Positions 51,107-60,491 of a DNA stretch of 64,000 nt are shown here, piece by piece. Numbering within the stretch: the first letter of the stretch is position 1; each line of letters starts with the position of its first letter. Source of the stretch: Salininema proteolyticum (GTDB lineage Bacteria > Actinomycetota > Actinomycetes > Mycobacteriales > Micromonosporaceae); contig NZ_JBHUNX010000001.1 in NCBI RefSeq assembly GCF_042685645.1, positions 3,410,001 to 3,474,000 on the forward strand, in the 5' to 3' direction. A model generated the notes under the pieces. It made no database searches, was not told where the DNA came from, and saw nothing but the letters and a program-made list of their open reading frames with translations. Both the position numbers and the translations under genes were made by a program.

Positions 51107-52357
51107 CTAGACGAGGGCCGAGCCCTCCTTCCAGGAGTCGAAGTCCATCTGCCAGAACGACCAGCCGTCGTCCCAGGGCAGCGGCCTGCCGGTGTTGACG
51201 ACCTCGATGGGGTCGCCGCGGCGGCTGTTCTCGTGGAACCACTTGGCCCGGTCCGGCATGAGGTTGAGGCAGCCGTGGGAGACGTTGCGCTTGCCCTGGT
51301 CGGACTCCGACCACGGTGCGGCGTGCACGTAGATGCCGCTCCAGTTCATGCGGGTGGACCACTCCACGTCCAGGTCGTAGTACTCGGGGTGGTCCTCGGG
51401 GAGGTCCGGGATCATCCGCACAGTACCCTCGTGGACCATCACCAGGTACACGCCCTCGGGGGTCAGGAAGCCCTCTTTGCCCCCGCTGGTGGGGTAGCTG
51501 CGGTCGAGCGCCCCGTCGATGAAGATGTCCATCTGGTGCGTGGCGAGGTCGGTCTTGGTGATGAACTCGCGGCCGATCTTCAGGTCGACGGTGTAGGACT
51601 CGCCGCCCCACTCGTCGTTGCCGATGTAGGCGCTCTTCAGGTCGGCCGTGAAGGTGACCTTCTGGTGCGGCTTCCAGTACTCCTCGGTGCGGTAGACCGC
51701 CCGCGTCTCGCCGATCCAGCGCCAGGCGCCCTTGTGCTCGTGCTCGGACTCGACCCTCAGCAGCTTCTCCACGGCCTTCTTGTCGGGGGCGGGCTTGTTG
51801 AAGTCGACGATGATGGGGGCTCCGACGCCGACGAAGTCGTCGCCGGTCGGGGTGACGTCGACGACGGTGAAGTCGCCGGTGTCGACCGATCCGGTGGTGA
51901 AGGCCTGGGTGAACTCGCCGGCCTTGTCGTCCACGCTGGTCGCCTTGGCGGTCACTGTGTACTCGTGTTCGGCGAGCATGACGCCCTTGGACTTCCATTG
52001 CGTCGCGCCGTCGTCGAGGTCTCCGTCGACCTCGTTGCCGTCCGCGTCGGCGACGGTGACGGAGTCGAACTGGCCGTCGACCACGTCGACGGTGAAGGTC
52101 TCCGCCGGGTGGATGCCGTCGAAGACGGTCGTGGTGAAGGTGGCGTACTTGGGGGGCGGGGTGTAGGTGGCCGTGGGTTGCGACTCCTTCGCGGCCGCGA
52201 ACGCTCCGATGCCGGCGCCCGCCGCCACTCCCGCGCCGACGATGGCGGCGCCCGTCAGGGCGCGGCGGCGGTTCAGGTTGCGGCCGGTGTCGGGCTCCGC
52301 GGGAGCGGGATCCTGCGTCTGCGGTGGGGTCTGGTCCGATTCGCCATGAGTCGCCAT
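51107..52357 (-). CDS. L,D-transpeptidase with Ig-like domains
   Basis: This 416-residue exported peptidoglycan crosslinking enzyme makes 3-3 crosslinks. The N-terminus has RRRALTGAAIVGAG, a Tat-like signal or anchor, then two immunoglobulin-like (Big_10) domains as in LdtMt2, then the YkuD domain with the catalytic SHGCLNL motif and the preceding His in YVHAAPW. The ATG at 52357 has GGAGG 6 nt upstream; the ATG 54 nt upstream does not. The protein would sit in the cell wall. It is monocistronic. Confidence 0.93.
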   Translation of the reverse strand: MATHGESDQTPPQTQDPAPAEPDTGRNLNRRRALTGAAIVGAGVAAGAGIGAFAAAKESQPTATYTPPPKYATFTTTVFDGIHPAETFTVDVVDGQFDSVTVADADGNEVDGDLDDGATQWKSKGVMLAEHEYTVTAKATSVDDKAGEFTQAFTTGSVDTGDFTVVDVTPTGDDFVGVGAPIIVDFNKPAPDKKAVEKLLRVESEHEHKGAWRWIGETRAVYRTEEYWKPHQKVTFTADLKSAYIGNDEWGGESYTVDLKIGREFITKTDLATHQMDIFIDGALDRSYPTSGGKEGFLTPEGVYLVMVHEGTVRMIPDLPEDHPEYYDLDVEWSTRMNWSGIYVHAAPWSESDQGKRNVSHGCLNLMPDRAKWFHENSRRGDPIEVVNTGRPLPWDDGWSFWQMDFDSWKEGSALV

Positions 52358-52718
52358 GGTGTTCCTCCGGGGTGTGGTCCTGATCCGAGATGTCCGGCTC
52401 GTCGCGGGCACGCCTCGCTTATGAACTCAACGTTCGAGGGCCCCTCCCGGTTGCCCTCTCCCGCAGAAAGACTCCGCGCCCTGATTCTCAGTATAGGGTC
52501 GCGATGCCACTGGTGGATACGCCGTCAGCGGAAGGGAGTCCAAGCCTTTGCCGTTTCGTTGCGAAGCGGTGACCGAAGGCCCTCCCCGCTAGTACATATC
52601 CGGAATACAGTGTACAGCCGTGCGGATACCGCGTCGAGAAGGCGGGAGGCGTCGTCCGGCACCGGGGGAATGGTCTTGCGGCCCACCGGAGGCGGCGGTC
52701 ACACCGGCGTCTCCGCCC
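52358..52718. other. Intergenic region upstream of the L,D-transpeptidase gene
   Basis: These 361 bases hold no gene. On the minus strand TATACT (52495-52490) could be a -10 for the L,D-transpeptidase gene but has no matching -35. A short GTACA...TGTAC inverted repeat lies near 52592-52615. Confidence 0.4.
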
Positions 52719-53573
52719 TCACTCCGGGCGGGCGCCTTCCCAGGCCACCGCGGCCGCACCCGCCTCTGAGGCGGACTTCACGGCTCCGTGGAGCGGCTCA
52801 CCGCAGGCCAGGGCCGCCGCGAGCGCGCCGGTGTAGGCGTCGCCGGCCCCGGTCGTGTCCACGACCGCCGCCGCCCCGGTCGCGGAGACGCGGAACGTGC
52901 CCTCCGCGTCGGCCGCCGCGCTGCCGTCCGCCCCGAGCGTGACGACCACTGACCGCGCGTTCGCCGCCGCCCGAAGGCGTTCGGCGGTTTCCTCGGGGCG
53001 TCCGCCGGCCTCGCCCAGCAGGGCGGCGGCCTCGTGTTCGTTGACCACCAACGGATCGGCCCCGGCCGGGATCTCCGACAGGGCCGGAGCGGGGGCCGCG
53101 TTGTGAACGAATCGCGCGCCGATCGCGGTGGCGGCCGCGGCGGTGTCCCGGATCGCGTCGGCGGGGATCTCGGCCTGGGTGAGGACGACGGCGGCACGCA
53201 CGGAGCGGTCCGGCGCCGTGACGCGGGCGTTGGCGCCGGGGTCGACGACGATGGTGTTCTCCCCGTCGGCGGAGACGGTGATGAGCGCGGTCCCGGTGCG
53301 CTCTCCCGGCACGGTCCGCAGGAGGCTCACGTCGACGCCGCTGGCTCGCAGGTCGGCGCGCTGTGCCTCTCCGGCCTCGTCGTCGCCGACGGCCCCGACG
53401 AGGGCCACCGTCGCTCCCGCGCGGGCGACTGCGGCGGCCTGGTTGGCGCCCTTTCCTCCCCCGGAGACTCCCGCCCCTTCGGCCAGGACGGTCTCCCCCG
53501 GTCCGGGCAGGCGCCGGACCGAGACCTTCCGGTCCTGGTTGACCGATCCCGCCACGATGACATCGACGTCCAC
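52719..53573 (-). CDS. rbsK: Ribokinase-type PfkB sugar kinase
   Basis: This 284-residue enzyme phosphorylates ribose (or a related sugar) with ATP. PfkB signatures are GGKGANQAAAVARAGATVALVGAVGDD near residue 40 and DTTGAGDAYTGALAAALA near residue 250, with the catalytic Asp in GAGD. The length and the NQD near the N-terminus fit ribokinase. I chose the GTG at 53573, 9 nt after GGAGG. It is monocistronic, with no rbs transport genes nearby, so the sugar is inferred. Confidence 0.88.
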   Translation of the reverse strand: MDVDVIVAGSVNQDRKVSVRRLPGPGETVLAEGAGVSGGGKGANQAAAVARAGATVALVGAVGDDEAGEAQRADLRASGVDVSLLRTVPGERTGTALITVSADGENTIVVDPGANARVTAPDRSVRAAVVLTQAEIPADAIRDTAAAATAIGARFVHNAAPAPALSEIPAGADPLVVNEHEAAALLGEAGGRPEETAERLRAAANARSVVVTLGADGSAAADAEGTFRVSATGAAAVVDTTGAGDAYTGALAAALACGEPLHGAVKSASEAGAAAVAWEGARPE

Positions 53574-53780
53574 AACGCTCTCCCTCCGGTTCACGGCGAT
53601 TCCCTTCCGCCACATTAGTCCGCCGGGCCCGCCCGCGCGCCCTCCGGACGGTTCCGCCCGCCGCCGTGACGTTTGTTACTCACCAGTTGGACCAGTGCCT
53701 CCCCCGGTCTCCCCCGTGGAGCAGAATCACAGGCGAAGCCTGCGCAGGGTCCGCCGCCCCACCAGATCGAAGGAGATCCC

Positions 53781-54572
53781 ATGAGCGACGCCGAAGCCTA
53801 TTTCGTCCGCCTCGGAGAGAACGCCTACCGGCCCACCGAACTGACCAGCGGCGCGTGGAACCCGGCCGAGCAGCACATCAGCCCCATGAACGGGCTGATC
53901 ACGCACGCCGTGGAGCGGTACATCGCCGAACGCGGGCCCGACGGCATGGAGATCGGCCGGATCAGCATCGACATCCTCGGCGTGCTGCCGCTCGACCCCT
54001 TCGAGATCACCGTCGACGTGGTGCGCCCGGGACGCACCATCGAGCTGCTCGAGGCCACCGTGGTCTGCGGGGGCCGTCCCGCCGTCCGCGCCCGGATCTG
54101 GCGCTCCTCGGTCAATGACACCGAGGCCGTCGCCGGCGGGGCGGCCGAGGCCCTGCCCGCACCGGAGACCGTCGAACCCTGGACGGACCTGGCCGAGGCC
54201 TGGCCCGGCGGCTACATCCAGTCGCTCGAACTGCGCCCGACCGCGAAGCCGCGCCCGGGCCGGACCACCGCCTGGATCACGTCCCTGGCCGACCTCGTCG
54301 AGGGGGAGAAGGTCAGCGACCTGGCCCGCCTGACCGGGCTCGTCGACACCGCCAACGGGGTCGCCCCGCGCGTGTCGGCGAAGCAGTGGATCTACCCCAA
54401 CCTGGATCTGACGATCCACTACTTCCGGCGGCCCTCGGGCCAGTGGCTGGGCCTGGACACGAGCGTCGTCTTCGGCCCGGGCGGCCAGGGGGTCACCTCC
54501 ACCGCCCTCCACGACGCCGACGGGCACGTCGGGTTCGCCCAGCAGACGCTGACCATCCGGCCGCGCTCCTGA
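53781..54572 (+). CDS. Acyl-CoA thioesterase-like protein (double hot-dog)
   Basis: This 263-residue protein of the TesB-like/4HBT_3 type is a tandem hot-dog fold. N-terminal features are YFVRLGENAYRPTELTSGAWNPAEQHISPMNGLITHAVER and the first hot-dog core DILGVLPLDPFEITVDVVRPGRTIELLEATVV. The second half has IYPNLDLTIHYFRRPSGQWLGLDTSVVFGPGGQG with the usual Asp near the C-terminus. It probably cleaves acyl-CoA. GAAGGAG is present just before the ATG. It is monocistronic, divergent from the ribokinase gene. Confidence 0.87.
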   Translation: MSDAEAYFVRLGENAYRPTELTSGAWNPAEQHISPMNGLITHAVERYIAERGPDGMEIGRISIDILGVLPLDPFEITVDVVRPGRTIELLEATVVCGGRPAVRARIWRSSVNDTEAVAGGAAEALPAPETVEPWTDLAEAWPGGYIQSLELRPTAKPRPGRTTAWITSLADLVEGEKVSDLARLTGLVDTANGVAPRVSAKQWIYPNLDLTIHYFRRPSGQWLGLDTSVVFGPGGQGVTSTALHDADGHVGFAQQTLTIRPRS

Positions 54573-54653
54573 CCGGCCCAGGCCGACCACGCTTCCGACC
54601 GGCTCCGGCCCCTGACCGGCCCAGGACGACAACGCCTCCGCCCGGAAAGGCGT

Positions 54654-54683
54654 TTGTCCACTCGCGCCGACGTGATCTAGAGT
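54654..54683 (+). promoter_or_regulatory. Promoter TTGTCC-18-TAGAGT before the hydrolase/ABC operon
   Basis: TTGTCC (54654-54659) and TAGAGT (54678-54683) are 18 nt apart and the gene starts 37 nt downstream with GGAAGG before its GTG. Confidence 0.55.
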
Positions 54684-54719
54684 TGCCGACAGACCAGTGC
54701 GGCAGGAAGGATCCACCGT

Positions 54720-57374
54720 GTGCGAGAACAGGACCGCGACATGAGCTCGCGAGGCGGCGGTCCGCTGCCCCGGCTGCGGAAGTCCAAGCGCGCCATGGCG
54801 GCGGCCGTCGGAGCGATCGCCGTCGCCGCGGGCGCCGCGATCTGGACCGCCGGCTGGGACCCGGGCGGCTCGGAGGCGGACGTCGACCGCACCGACCAGG
54901 TCATCGCCATGCCCGGCGCCGACATCGACACCTCCTACTACTCGGCCGGCTCCGACGGGAAACGGCCCGCCGTCCTCCTCGCACACGGATTCGGGGGATC
55001 CAAGGACAACGTCGCGTCCGAGGCCGAGTCCCTGGCCGCCGAGGGCTACGCCGTCCTGACCTGGTCGGCGCGCGGGTTCGGCGAGTCGACCGGCGCGATC
55101 GGGCTGAACGACCCCGAAGCCGAGGTCGCCGACGTCTCCCGGCTCCTCGACTGGCTCTCCGAGCGCCCCGAGGTCATGCTCGACGCCGAGGGCGACCCCC
55201 GCGCCGGCATCGCCGGCGGCTCCTACGGCGGCGCGGTCGCGCTGCTGGCCGCCGGGCACGACGACCGCGTGGACGCCATCGCTCCCCGGATCACCTACTG
55301 GAACCTCGCCGACGCTCTCTTCCCCGAGGGCGTCTTCAAGAAGCTGTGGGCGGGCATGTTCGTCACCTCCGGCGGCGGCTGCCAGGCCTTCCAGGACGAG
55401 ATCTGCCGGATGTACGAGCGTGTCGCCGAGAGCGGCCGCCCCGACGGCGAGGCGAGGGCCCTGCTGGAGGAGCGCAGCCCCTCGGCCGTGGGCGACGAGA
55501 TCGACGTCCCCACCTACTTCGTCCAGGGACGGCGCGACTCGCTGTTCCCCCTCTCCCAGGCCGACGAGGCGGTACGCCAAATCGAGGCCAACGGCGCCCC
55601 CGTCCGAACCGACTGGATCTCCGGAGGCCACGACGGCGGCGACATGGAGAACGAGCGCGTCGACCGGCGGACGGCGGCCTTCTTCGACCGCCACCTCAAA
55701 GGCGACGAGTCGGCCGACACCGGGCCGGCGTTCCGCGTCAGCGGCGACCGCCGGATCGACGCCGCCGAGGACGCCGAGATCGCCGGCGCCGTCGCGGACT
55801 CCTACCCCGGGCTCGACGGCACCGAACAGCTCTCGCTACCGCTCAGCGGCGAGGCGCAGCCCTTCGCCAACCCGCCCGGAGGCTCCCCGTCGAGCCTGTC
55901 CGCCATCCCCGGACTAGGCGAGGCCGGCGACTTCTCCGCCCTCCCCGGCGGCCTGTCGGTCGACTTCCCCGGCCAGTTCGCGCGGTTCGAGACCGAGCCG
56001 CTCGACCGGGCCGTCCGGATCACCGGATCGCCCGAGGCCGAGGTGACCCTGGGCTCCTCTTCCGGAGAGGCGGTCGTCTTCGCGAAGCTCTACGACGTCG
56101 GCCCCGACGGGACCGCGTCCCTCACCGTCCAGCAGGTGACGCCCGTGCGCGCCCCCGACGGCGAGACCGTCTCCATACGCCTGCCCGCACTGGACGAGGA
56201 GGTCCGCGCCGGGCACCGGCTCCGGCTCGTCCTCTCCTCCACCGACCTCGGGTTCGCCACGCCCGCCCCGGCGGCCGAGTACTCCGCCGAGGCGGTCGGC
56301 GACCTGACCGTCCCGACCGTGCCCGAACTGACCGAGACCGCCGCTCCCCTGCCCGTCTGGGTCTGGGCGCTTCCCGCCGCGGCCCTCGCCGCCGCGGTCC
56401 TGCTGCTGGTCCGGCGCCGGCGGACCACACACCCCGCGCCCGACCCCGACCTGGCCGACGTGCCACTGCAGATCACGGGGCTCTCCAAACGCTATAAGGG
56501 CGGGGACGCCTACAGCGTCAAGGACCTCTCCTTCCGCGTCGAGCGGGGACAGGTCCTCGGACTGCTGGGCCCCAACGGAGCGGGGAAGACCACGACGCTG
56601 CGCATGCTCATGGGGCTCATCCGCCCCGACGCCGGAGAGATCCGCCTCTTCGGCCACGCCGTCCGCCCCGGCGCGCCGGTGCTGTCCCGGGTCGGGTCCT
56701 TCGTCGAGGGCGCGGGATTCCTCCCGCACCTGTCGGGGCGCCAGAACCTCGACCTCTACTGGAAGTCCACGGGACGGCCCGCCGCCGACTCGCGCATGGA
56801 CGAGGCCCTCGACATCGCCGGGCTCGGCGACGCAGTCGACCGCGCCGTGCGCACCTACTCCCAGGGCATGCGGCAGCGCCTGGCCATCGCGCAGGCCATG
56901 CTCGGCCTGCCCGACCTCTTGATACTCGACGAGCCCACCAACGGGCTCGACCCGCCGCAGATCCGCGAGATGCGCGAGGTCATGATCCGCTACGCCGACC
57001 GCGGCCGGACCGTCATCGTCTCCAGCCACCTGCTCTCCGAAGTGGAGCAGTCCTGCACCGACCTCGTGGTCATGGACCGCGGGCGGCTCGTCCAGGCCGG
57101 GCCCGTCGGCGAGATCGCCGGCGACGGAGACACCCTGTTCGTAGGCGTGGACGGCGAAGTCGGCGACGACGTGGTCGCCAAGGTCGCCGCGCTGGAGGGC
57201 GTCGCCTCGGCCGAACCCGCCGAAGGCGGGCTCTCCGTCCGGCTCGACGGGGCGAGCGCCTCGGACCTCAACGCCGAGCTCGTGCGCCTCGACGTGCCCG
57301 TCAGCTCCCTGGGGCCGCACCGGCGCCTCGAGGACGCGTTCCTGACCCTGATATCGGACGGAGCGGCCGTATGA
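54720..57374 (+). CDS. Fusion of an S15-type alpha/beta hydrolase and an ABC ATPase
   Basis: This 884-residue protein starts with a membrane anchor (about 23-45), then an extracytoplasmic X-Pro-dipeptidyl-peptidase-like hydrolase. It has HGFGGS near 90, nucleophile Ser in GGSYGGAV near 165, and Asp in GRRDSLF and His in GGHDGGD as the probable triad. A beta-sandwich domain follows, then a second membrane helix (WVWALPAAALAAAVLLL near 548), then an ABC ATPase at about 580-880 (GPNGAGKTTTLRML, YSQGMRQRLAIAQAML, LLILDEPTNGLDP). The GTG start has GGAAGG 7 nt upstream. The permease gene overlaps by 4 nt. Confidence 0.92.
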   Translation: MREQDRDMSSRGGGPLPRLRKSKRAMAAAVGAIAVAAGAAIWTAGWDPGGSEADVDRTDQVIAMPGADIDTSYYSAGSDGKRPAVLLAHGFGGSKDNVASEAESLAAEGYAVLTWSARGFGESTGAIGLNDPEAEVADVSRLLDWLSERPEVMLDAEGDPRAGIAGGSYGGAVALLAAGHDDRVDAIAPRITYWNLADALFPEGVFKKLWAGMFVTSGGGCQAFQDEICRMYERVAESGRPDGEARALLEERSPSAVGDEIDVPTYFVQGRRDSLFPLSQADEAVRQIEANGAPVRTDWISGGHDGGDMENERVDRRTAAFFDRHLKGDESADTGPAFRVSGDRRIDAAEDAEIAGAVADSYPGLDGTEQLSLPLSGEAQPFANPPGGSPSSLSAIPGLGEAGDFSALPGGLSVDFPGQFARFETEPLDRAVRITGSPEAEVTLGSSSGEAVVFAKLYDVGPDGTASLTVQQVTPVRAPDGETVSIRLPALDEEVRAGHRLRLVLSSTDLGFATPAPAAEYSAEAVGDLTVPTVPELTETAAPLPVWVWALPAAALAAAVLLLVRRRRTTHPAPDPDLADVPLQITGLSKRYKGGDAYSVKDLSFRVERGQVLGLLGPNGAGKTTTLRMLMGLIRPDAGEIRLFGHAVRPGAPVLSRVGSFVEGAGFLPHLSGRQNLDLYWKSTGRPAADSRMDEALDIAGLGDAVDRAVRTYSQGMRQRLAIAQAMLGLPDLLILDEPTNGLDPPQIREMREVMIRYADRGRTVIVSSHLLSEVEQSCTDLVVMDRGRLVQAGPVGEIAGDGDTLFVGVDGEVGDDVVAKVAALEGVASAEPAEGGLSVRLDGASASDLNAELVRLDVPVSSLGPHRRLEDAFLTLISDGAAV

Positions 57375-58264
57375 CCACCACTGCCACCGAACCACCCGCG
57401 CCGGAGAGCCCGGTCGGCGCTCGCGGCGCCGCCGCCGGCTACCGGCCGTCGCGGACACTGCCGTTCCGCGTCGAGGCGCTGCGGCAGTGGAAGCGCCGCC
57501 GCACGCTCGTCATGGCGGGCCTGCTGGCGGCCCTGCCGGCCATCATGGTCGTCGCGTTCGCCATCGGCGGTTCCCAGGAGGACTCGGCGAACGGCTCGAG
57601 CTTCATGGACACGGCGACCGCCTCGGGGGCCAACTTCACCGCCGCCGTCCTCTTCGTCTCGACGGGGCTGCTGGTCGTCATTCCCGTGGCGCTGTTCTTC
57701 GGCGACACGGTCGCCAGCGAGGCCGGCTGGTCGTCGCTGCGGTACCTCCTGGCGGCTCCCGTGCCGCGCAACAGGCTGCTGCTGTCCAAACTCGTCGTGG
57801 CGTTCCTGTTCTCGCTGGCCGCCATCGTGCTGCTGGGGGCCGCGAGCCTGCTGATCGGCACCCTCGCCTACGGGTGGGGGTCTCTGGACCTCCCGTTCGG
57901 CGGAGCGATTCCCGCCGCTGAGGCCCCGGCCCGCCTGGCCATAGCCGTCGGATATGTCTTCGTCTCCCAGCTGGCCGTCGCCGGGATCGCCTTCTGGCTC
58001 TCGACCCGCACCGACGCGCCGCTCGGCGCCGTGGGCGGCGCTGTCGGATTCTCCCTGTTGGGCGCCATCCTCGACCAGATCACTGCTCTCGGGCAGTGGC
58101 GGCAGTTCCTTCCGGCCCACTGGCAGTACTCGTGGACGGGCGCCTTCGGCGCCGACGTCGACTGGAGCGAGATGATCCGCGGGACGTCGCTGTCGCTGGC
58201 CTTTGCCATCGTCCTCTTCGCACTGGCCTTCCGGGGCTTCCGGACCAAGGACGTCGTCTCCTAG
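57371..58264 (+). CDS. ABC-2-type permease partner of the fusion protein
   Basis: This 297-residue membrane protein has six hydrophobic segments (LVMAGLLAALPAIMVVAFAIGG; AAVLFVSTGLLVVIPVALFFG; FLFSLAAIVLLGAASLLIG; ALAIAVGYVFVSQLAVAGIAFWL; AVGGAVGFSLLGAILDQI; LAFAIVLFALAFRGF). The ATG overlaps the preceding stop (ATGA). It would form a heteromeric ABC transporter with the ATPase domain of the fusion protein. The substrate is unknown; a peptide processed by the attached hydrolase is possible. Confidence 0.9.
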   Translation: MTTTATEPPAPESPVGARGAAAGYRPSRTLPFRVEALRQWKRRRTLVMAGLLAALPAIMVVAFAIGGSQEDSANGSSFMDTATASGANFTAAVLFVSTGLLVVIPVALFFGDTVASEAGWSSLRYLLAAPVPRNRLLLSKLVVAFLFSLAAIVLLGAASLLIGTLAYGWGSLDLPFGGAIPAAEAPARLAIAVGYVFVSQLAVAGIAFWLSTRTDAPLGAVGGAVGFSLLGAILDQITALGQWRQFLPAHWQYSWTGAFGADVDWSEMIRGTSLSLAFAIVLFALAFRGFRTKDVVS

Positions 58265-58304
58265 CGAGGCCTGGCGACGACCCGTCGCAGGCCCGGGAAG
58301 CGCG

Positions 58305-58943
58305 TCAAGCCTGCGCCCGGACGAACGTCCGGACGCCGAGGCCGACGAGAACCGCTCCCCCGACCCGGTCGACCGCCTTGCGGGGAAAGGAGAATCGGCT
58401 TCGGCCGACCGCGCGCAGGATCGTCGCGCCCGTGGCGAGCCAGGCGGCCATCATGACGGCGTGCACCAGGGCCAGCGCCAACACGCCGGGGACGGTCAGC
58501 TCTCCGGGGCCGAGGACCTGCGGCACCAGCGTCAGGTAGACCGCCGCGGCCTTCGGGTTGAGCAGGCTCGCCAGAAAGGCCACCGCCACCCTGATCCGTT
58601 TCGGCTCGGCTTCGCCGCCCGGCGCCTCCGTACCGCCCGCCCCCGGAGACTTCGGCGCCCCTTTCCGCACGATCATCGCTATCCCCAACGCCGCCAGGTA
58701 CACCGCGCCCGCGACCTGGACGGCCCGGTAGGCCTGGGCCGACTGCATGACGAGGGCGGAGAGCCCCAGCGCGGCCAGCAGCGCGTGGGTCAGGATCCCC
58801 AGGGCAGTTCCGGCCACCACGCGGCGAGTCGCCCCCGCCTCCGACCGGAGGACATGCGTGGCCATGAGCGTGAAACTGGCGCCCGGGGTCACCACCATCG
58901 GCAGCACCACCAAGGCGAAGGCCGCGGCAGCCTGGACCGGCAC
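58305..58943 (-). CDS. LysE/RhtB-family amino-acid exporter
   Basis: This 212-residue membrane protein has five or six helices. It carries the family start (FALVVLPMVVTPGASFTLMATHVLRSEAG, with the PGP-like motif as TPGAS) and FLASLLNPKAAAVYLTLVPQVLG. It exports amino acids or homoserine lactone-like compounds. The GTG start lies only 3 nt after the phosphoesterase stop on the same strand, so they form one operon. The internal linker (about 97-118) is Gly/Glu-rich. Confidence 0.87.
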   Translation of the reverse strand: MPVQAAAAFALVVLPMVVTPGASFTLMATHVLRSEAGATRRVVAGTALGILTHALLAALGLSALVMQSAQAYRAVQVAGAVYLAALGIAMIVRKGAPKSPGAGGTEAPGGEAEPKRIRVAVAFLASLLNPKAAAVYLTLVPQVLGPGELTVPGVLALALVHAVMMAAWLATGATILRAVGRSRFSFPRKAVDRVGGAVLVGLGVRTFVRAQA

Positions 58944-58946
58944 CTG

Positions 58947-59651
58947 TCAGCCCGCGTAGTGGAAGGTCGTGGTGACGCCGCCGTCGTCGAACCGGTGGAG
59001 CGCCAGCCCCGGAGGCTGCGCCGCGTCGATGATGGGACGGGCGTCCGGATCGGGCTTCAGCGCGGACGCGACCCCGGGCGCCACCAGCACCGGAACTCCG
59101 GCGAACTCCGACCTGGCCGCCGTGTGGACGTGCCCGCAGAGGATCGCGCGGACCGTGCCGATGCGATCCACGAGTTCCCTCAGGGCTTCCGGATTCCGCA
59201 GCAGGGTCGGGTCGATGAGGGAGTGCCCTATCGGCACCGGCGGGTGGTGGAAGGCCAGCACGGTCGCCTCCGCGCCCTCCGCCCGCACAGCGGCGCGGTC
59301 CGCGGCCTCCTGACCGAGGACTCCGTGGTCCTCTCCGTCGACGGACACGTCGATCCCCACGATCCGCAGGCCGCCGGCGTCGAGGACGTCCGCTACGCCC
59401 AGGCGTTCGGCGAACAGCGGCGAGTCGTCGTGGTTGCCCGGCACCGCGATCCACGGTTCTCGGCCGGCGAGAGCCTCCCCGAATCTGCGGTACTCCCCGT
59501 CGGCGCCGGTGTCCGCGACGTCGCCCGTCACTGCGATCGCGTCGGGGCGCCGGGAGGGCGGCAGCAGATCCAAGACCGCCTCCAGCCTCCGAACGCTCTC
59601 GGGAGAGCCGTCGATGTGCGTGTCACTTATGTGCATCAATGTGAGGGTCAT
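58947..59651 (-). CDS. Calcineurin-like metallophosphoesterase (CpdA-like)
   Basis: This 234-residue dimetal phosphodiesterase has D-x-H in HISDTHIDG, GDxxD in VTGDVADTG, GNHDD, His in AFHHPPVP, and GHxH as CGHVHT, in the usual order. The family cleaves cyclic AMP or other phosphodiesters. TAGTAT lies 7 nt before the ATG without a ribosome binding site, so it may be leaderless. It is followed by the LysE-type gene and divergent from the CGNR gene. Confidence 0.88.
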   Translation of the reverse strand: MTLTLMHISDTHIDGSPESVRRLEAVLDLLPPSRRPDAIAVTGDVADTGADGEYRRFGEALAGREPWIAVPGNHDDSPLFAERLGVADVLDAGGLRIVGIDVSVDGEDHGVLGQEAADRAAVRAEGAEATVLAFHHPPVPIGHSLIDPTLLRNPEALRELVDRIGTVRAILCGHVHTAARSEFAGVPVLVAPGVASALKPDPDARPIIDAAQPPGLALHRFDDGGVTTTFHYAG

Positions 59652-59656
59652 GCGCG

Positions 59657-59663
59657 CTATACT
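59657..59663 (-). promoter_or_regulatory. Leaderless-type -10 of the phosphoesterase gene, shared region with the CGNR gene
   Basis: On the minus strand TAGTAT ends about 7 nt before the ATG at 59651. The same A+T-rich 40 bp carries inverted CTAAC...GTTAG elements and must also hold the promoter of the divergent CGNR regulator, with TATACT on the plus strand near 59659. Confidence 0.4.
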
Positions 59664-59696
59664 AACACTAAACTGAAATTAACCGTTAGGACCTTC

Positions 59697-60281
59697 ATGC
59701 CCGTTCTGCCCGACGGAACCGACGGCGCCACCGCCCTGAACCTCGTCTCCACCATCGCCCACGACGGAAACGGGGGCGTCCGCGACGACTTCGCCACCGA
59801 CGACCTCGTGAACGCCTGGATCGCCGAACGATTCCCCGACCTGCCGCCGTGCAACCCCGCCGAAGCCGACGAGCTGCGCTACCTCCGGCTCGCTGCCCGC
59901 TCCGCCTTCGCCGCCGCCGTCTCCCCGCACCCGCCCAGCCGCGTCGAACGCCGGAACCGCATGAGCGACACCGAGGCCGGCGAAACCCTCACCACCGCCA
60001 TCGAGGGGCTGCGCGCCGAAACCGCCGTCACCGTCGACGACCGAGGAGTCCACCGCGTCCTCACCACGCGGGCGACGGGACAAACCCTCCTCAAAGGAAC
60101 CCTCGCTCTCGCCACCGCCGACTTCCTGACCGGTCCCCTCGCCGCGAAACTGCGCTCCTGCCAAGCCCCTCGCTGCGTCCGCTACTTCGTTCAGGATCAC
60201 GGGCGCCAGCAGTGGTGCAAGACCGCCTGCGGCAACCGCGCCCGCGCCGCCCGCTTCTCTCAACGCCGCCTGGCCCGGTGA
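59697..60281 (+). CDS. CGNR zinc-finger (ABATE-domain) regulator
   Basis: This 194-residue predicted transcription regulator has an N-terminal ABATE-type domain (ALNLVSTIAHDGNGG, then DELRYLRLAARSAFAAAV) and a C-terminal CGNR zinc finger, CQAPRCVRYFVQDHGRQQWCKTACGNRARAARF (Cys-x4-Cys-x13-Cys-x3-Cys then GNR). The ATG has AGGA 5 nt upstream. It is divergent from the phosphoesterase/LysE operon and may regulate it. Confidence 0.9.
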   Translation: MPVLPDGTDGATALNLVSTIAHDGNGGVRDDFATDDLVNAWIAERFPDLPPCNPAEADELRYLRLAARSAFAAAVSPHPPSRVERRNRMSDTEAGETLTTAIEGLRAETAVTVDDRGVHRVLTTRATGQTLLKGTLALATADFLTGPLAAKLRSCQAPRCVRYFVQDHGRQQWCKTACGNRARAARFSQRRLAR

Positions 60282-60491
60282 GGCTCCGAATACCCGCGCC
60301 CCTTGCCATCTCGACGACGTGCCCTAAGGAGACGCCCCTCATCGGACATCACGTCTCAGCGTGGCTCAGACCGGGCGAATCACGACACCCTATGGCCCCG
60401 TTCCACTTCACGCACTGATACCATGACATGCCCATAGCTGATTTCCCCGTCCCCTTTGCAGCCCACGCCCCCTCGACGAAAGCCCCGCACC

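Noticed and set aside
54568..54625. 15-bp direct repeat CCTGACCGGCCCAGG, two copies 43 bp apart
   Set aside because: Short, G+C-rich and starting at the stop codon of the thioesterase gene. It may be a local slippage product with no further sign of function.
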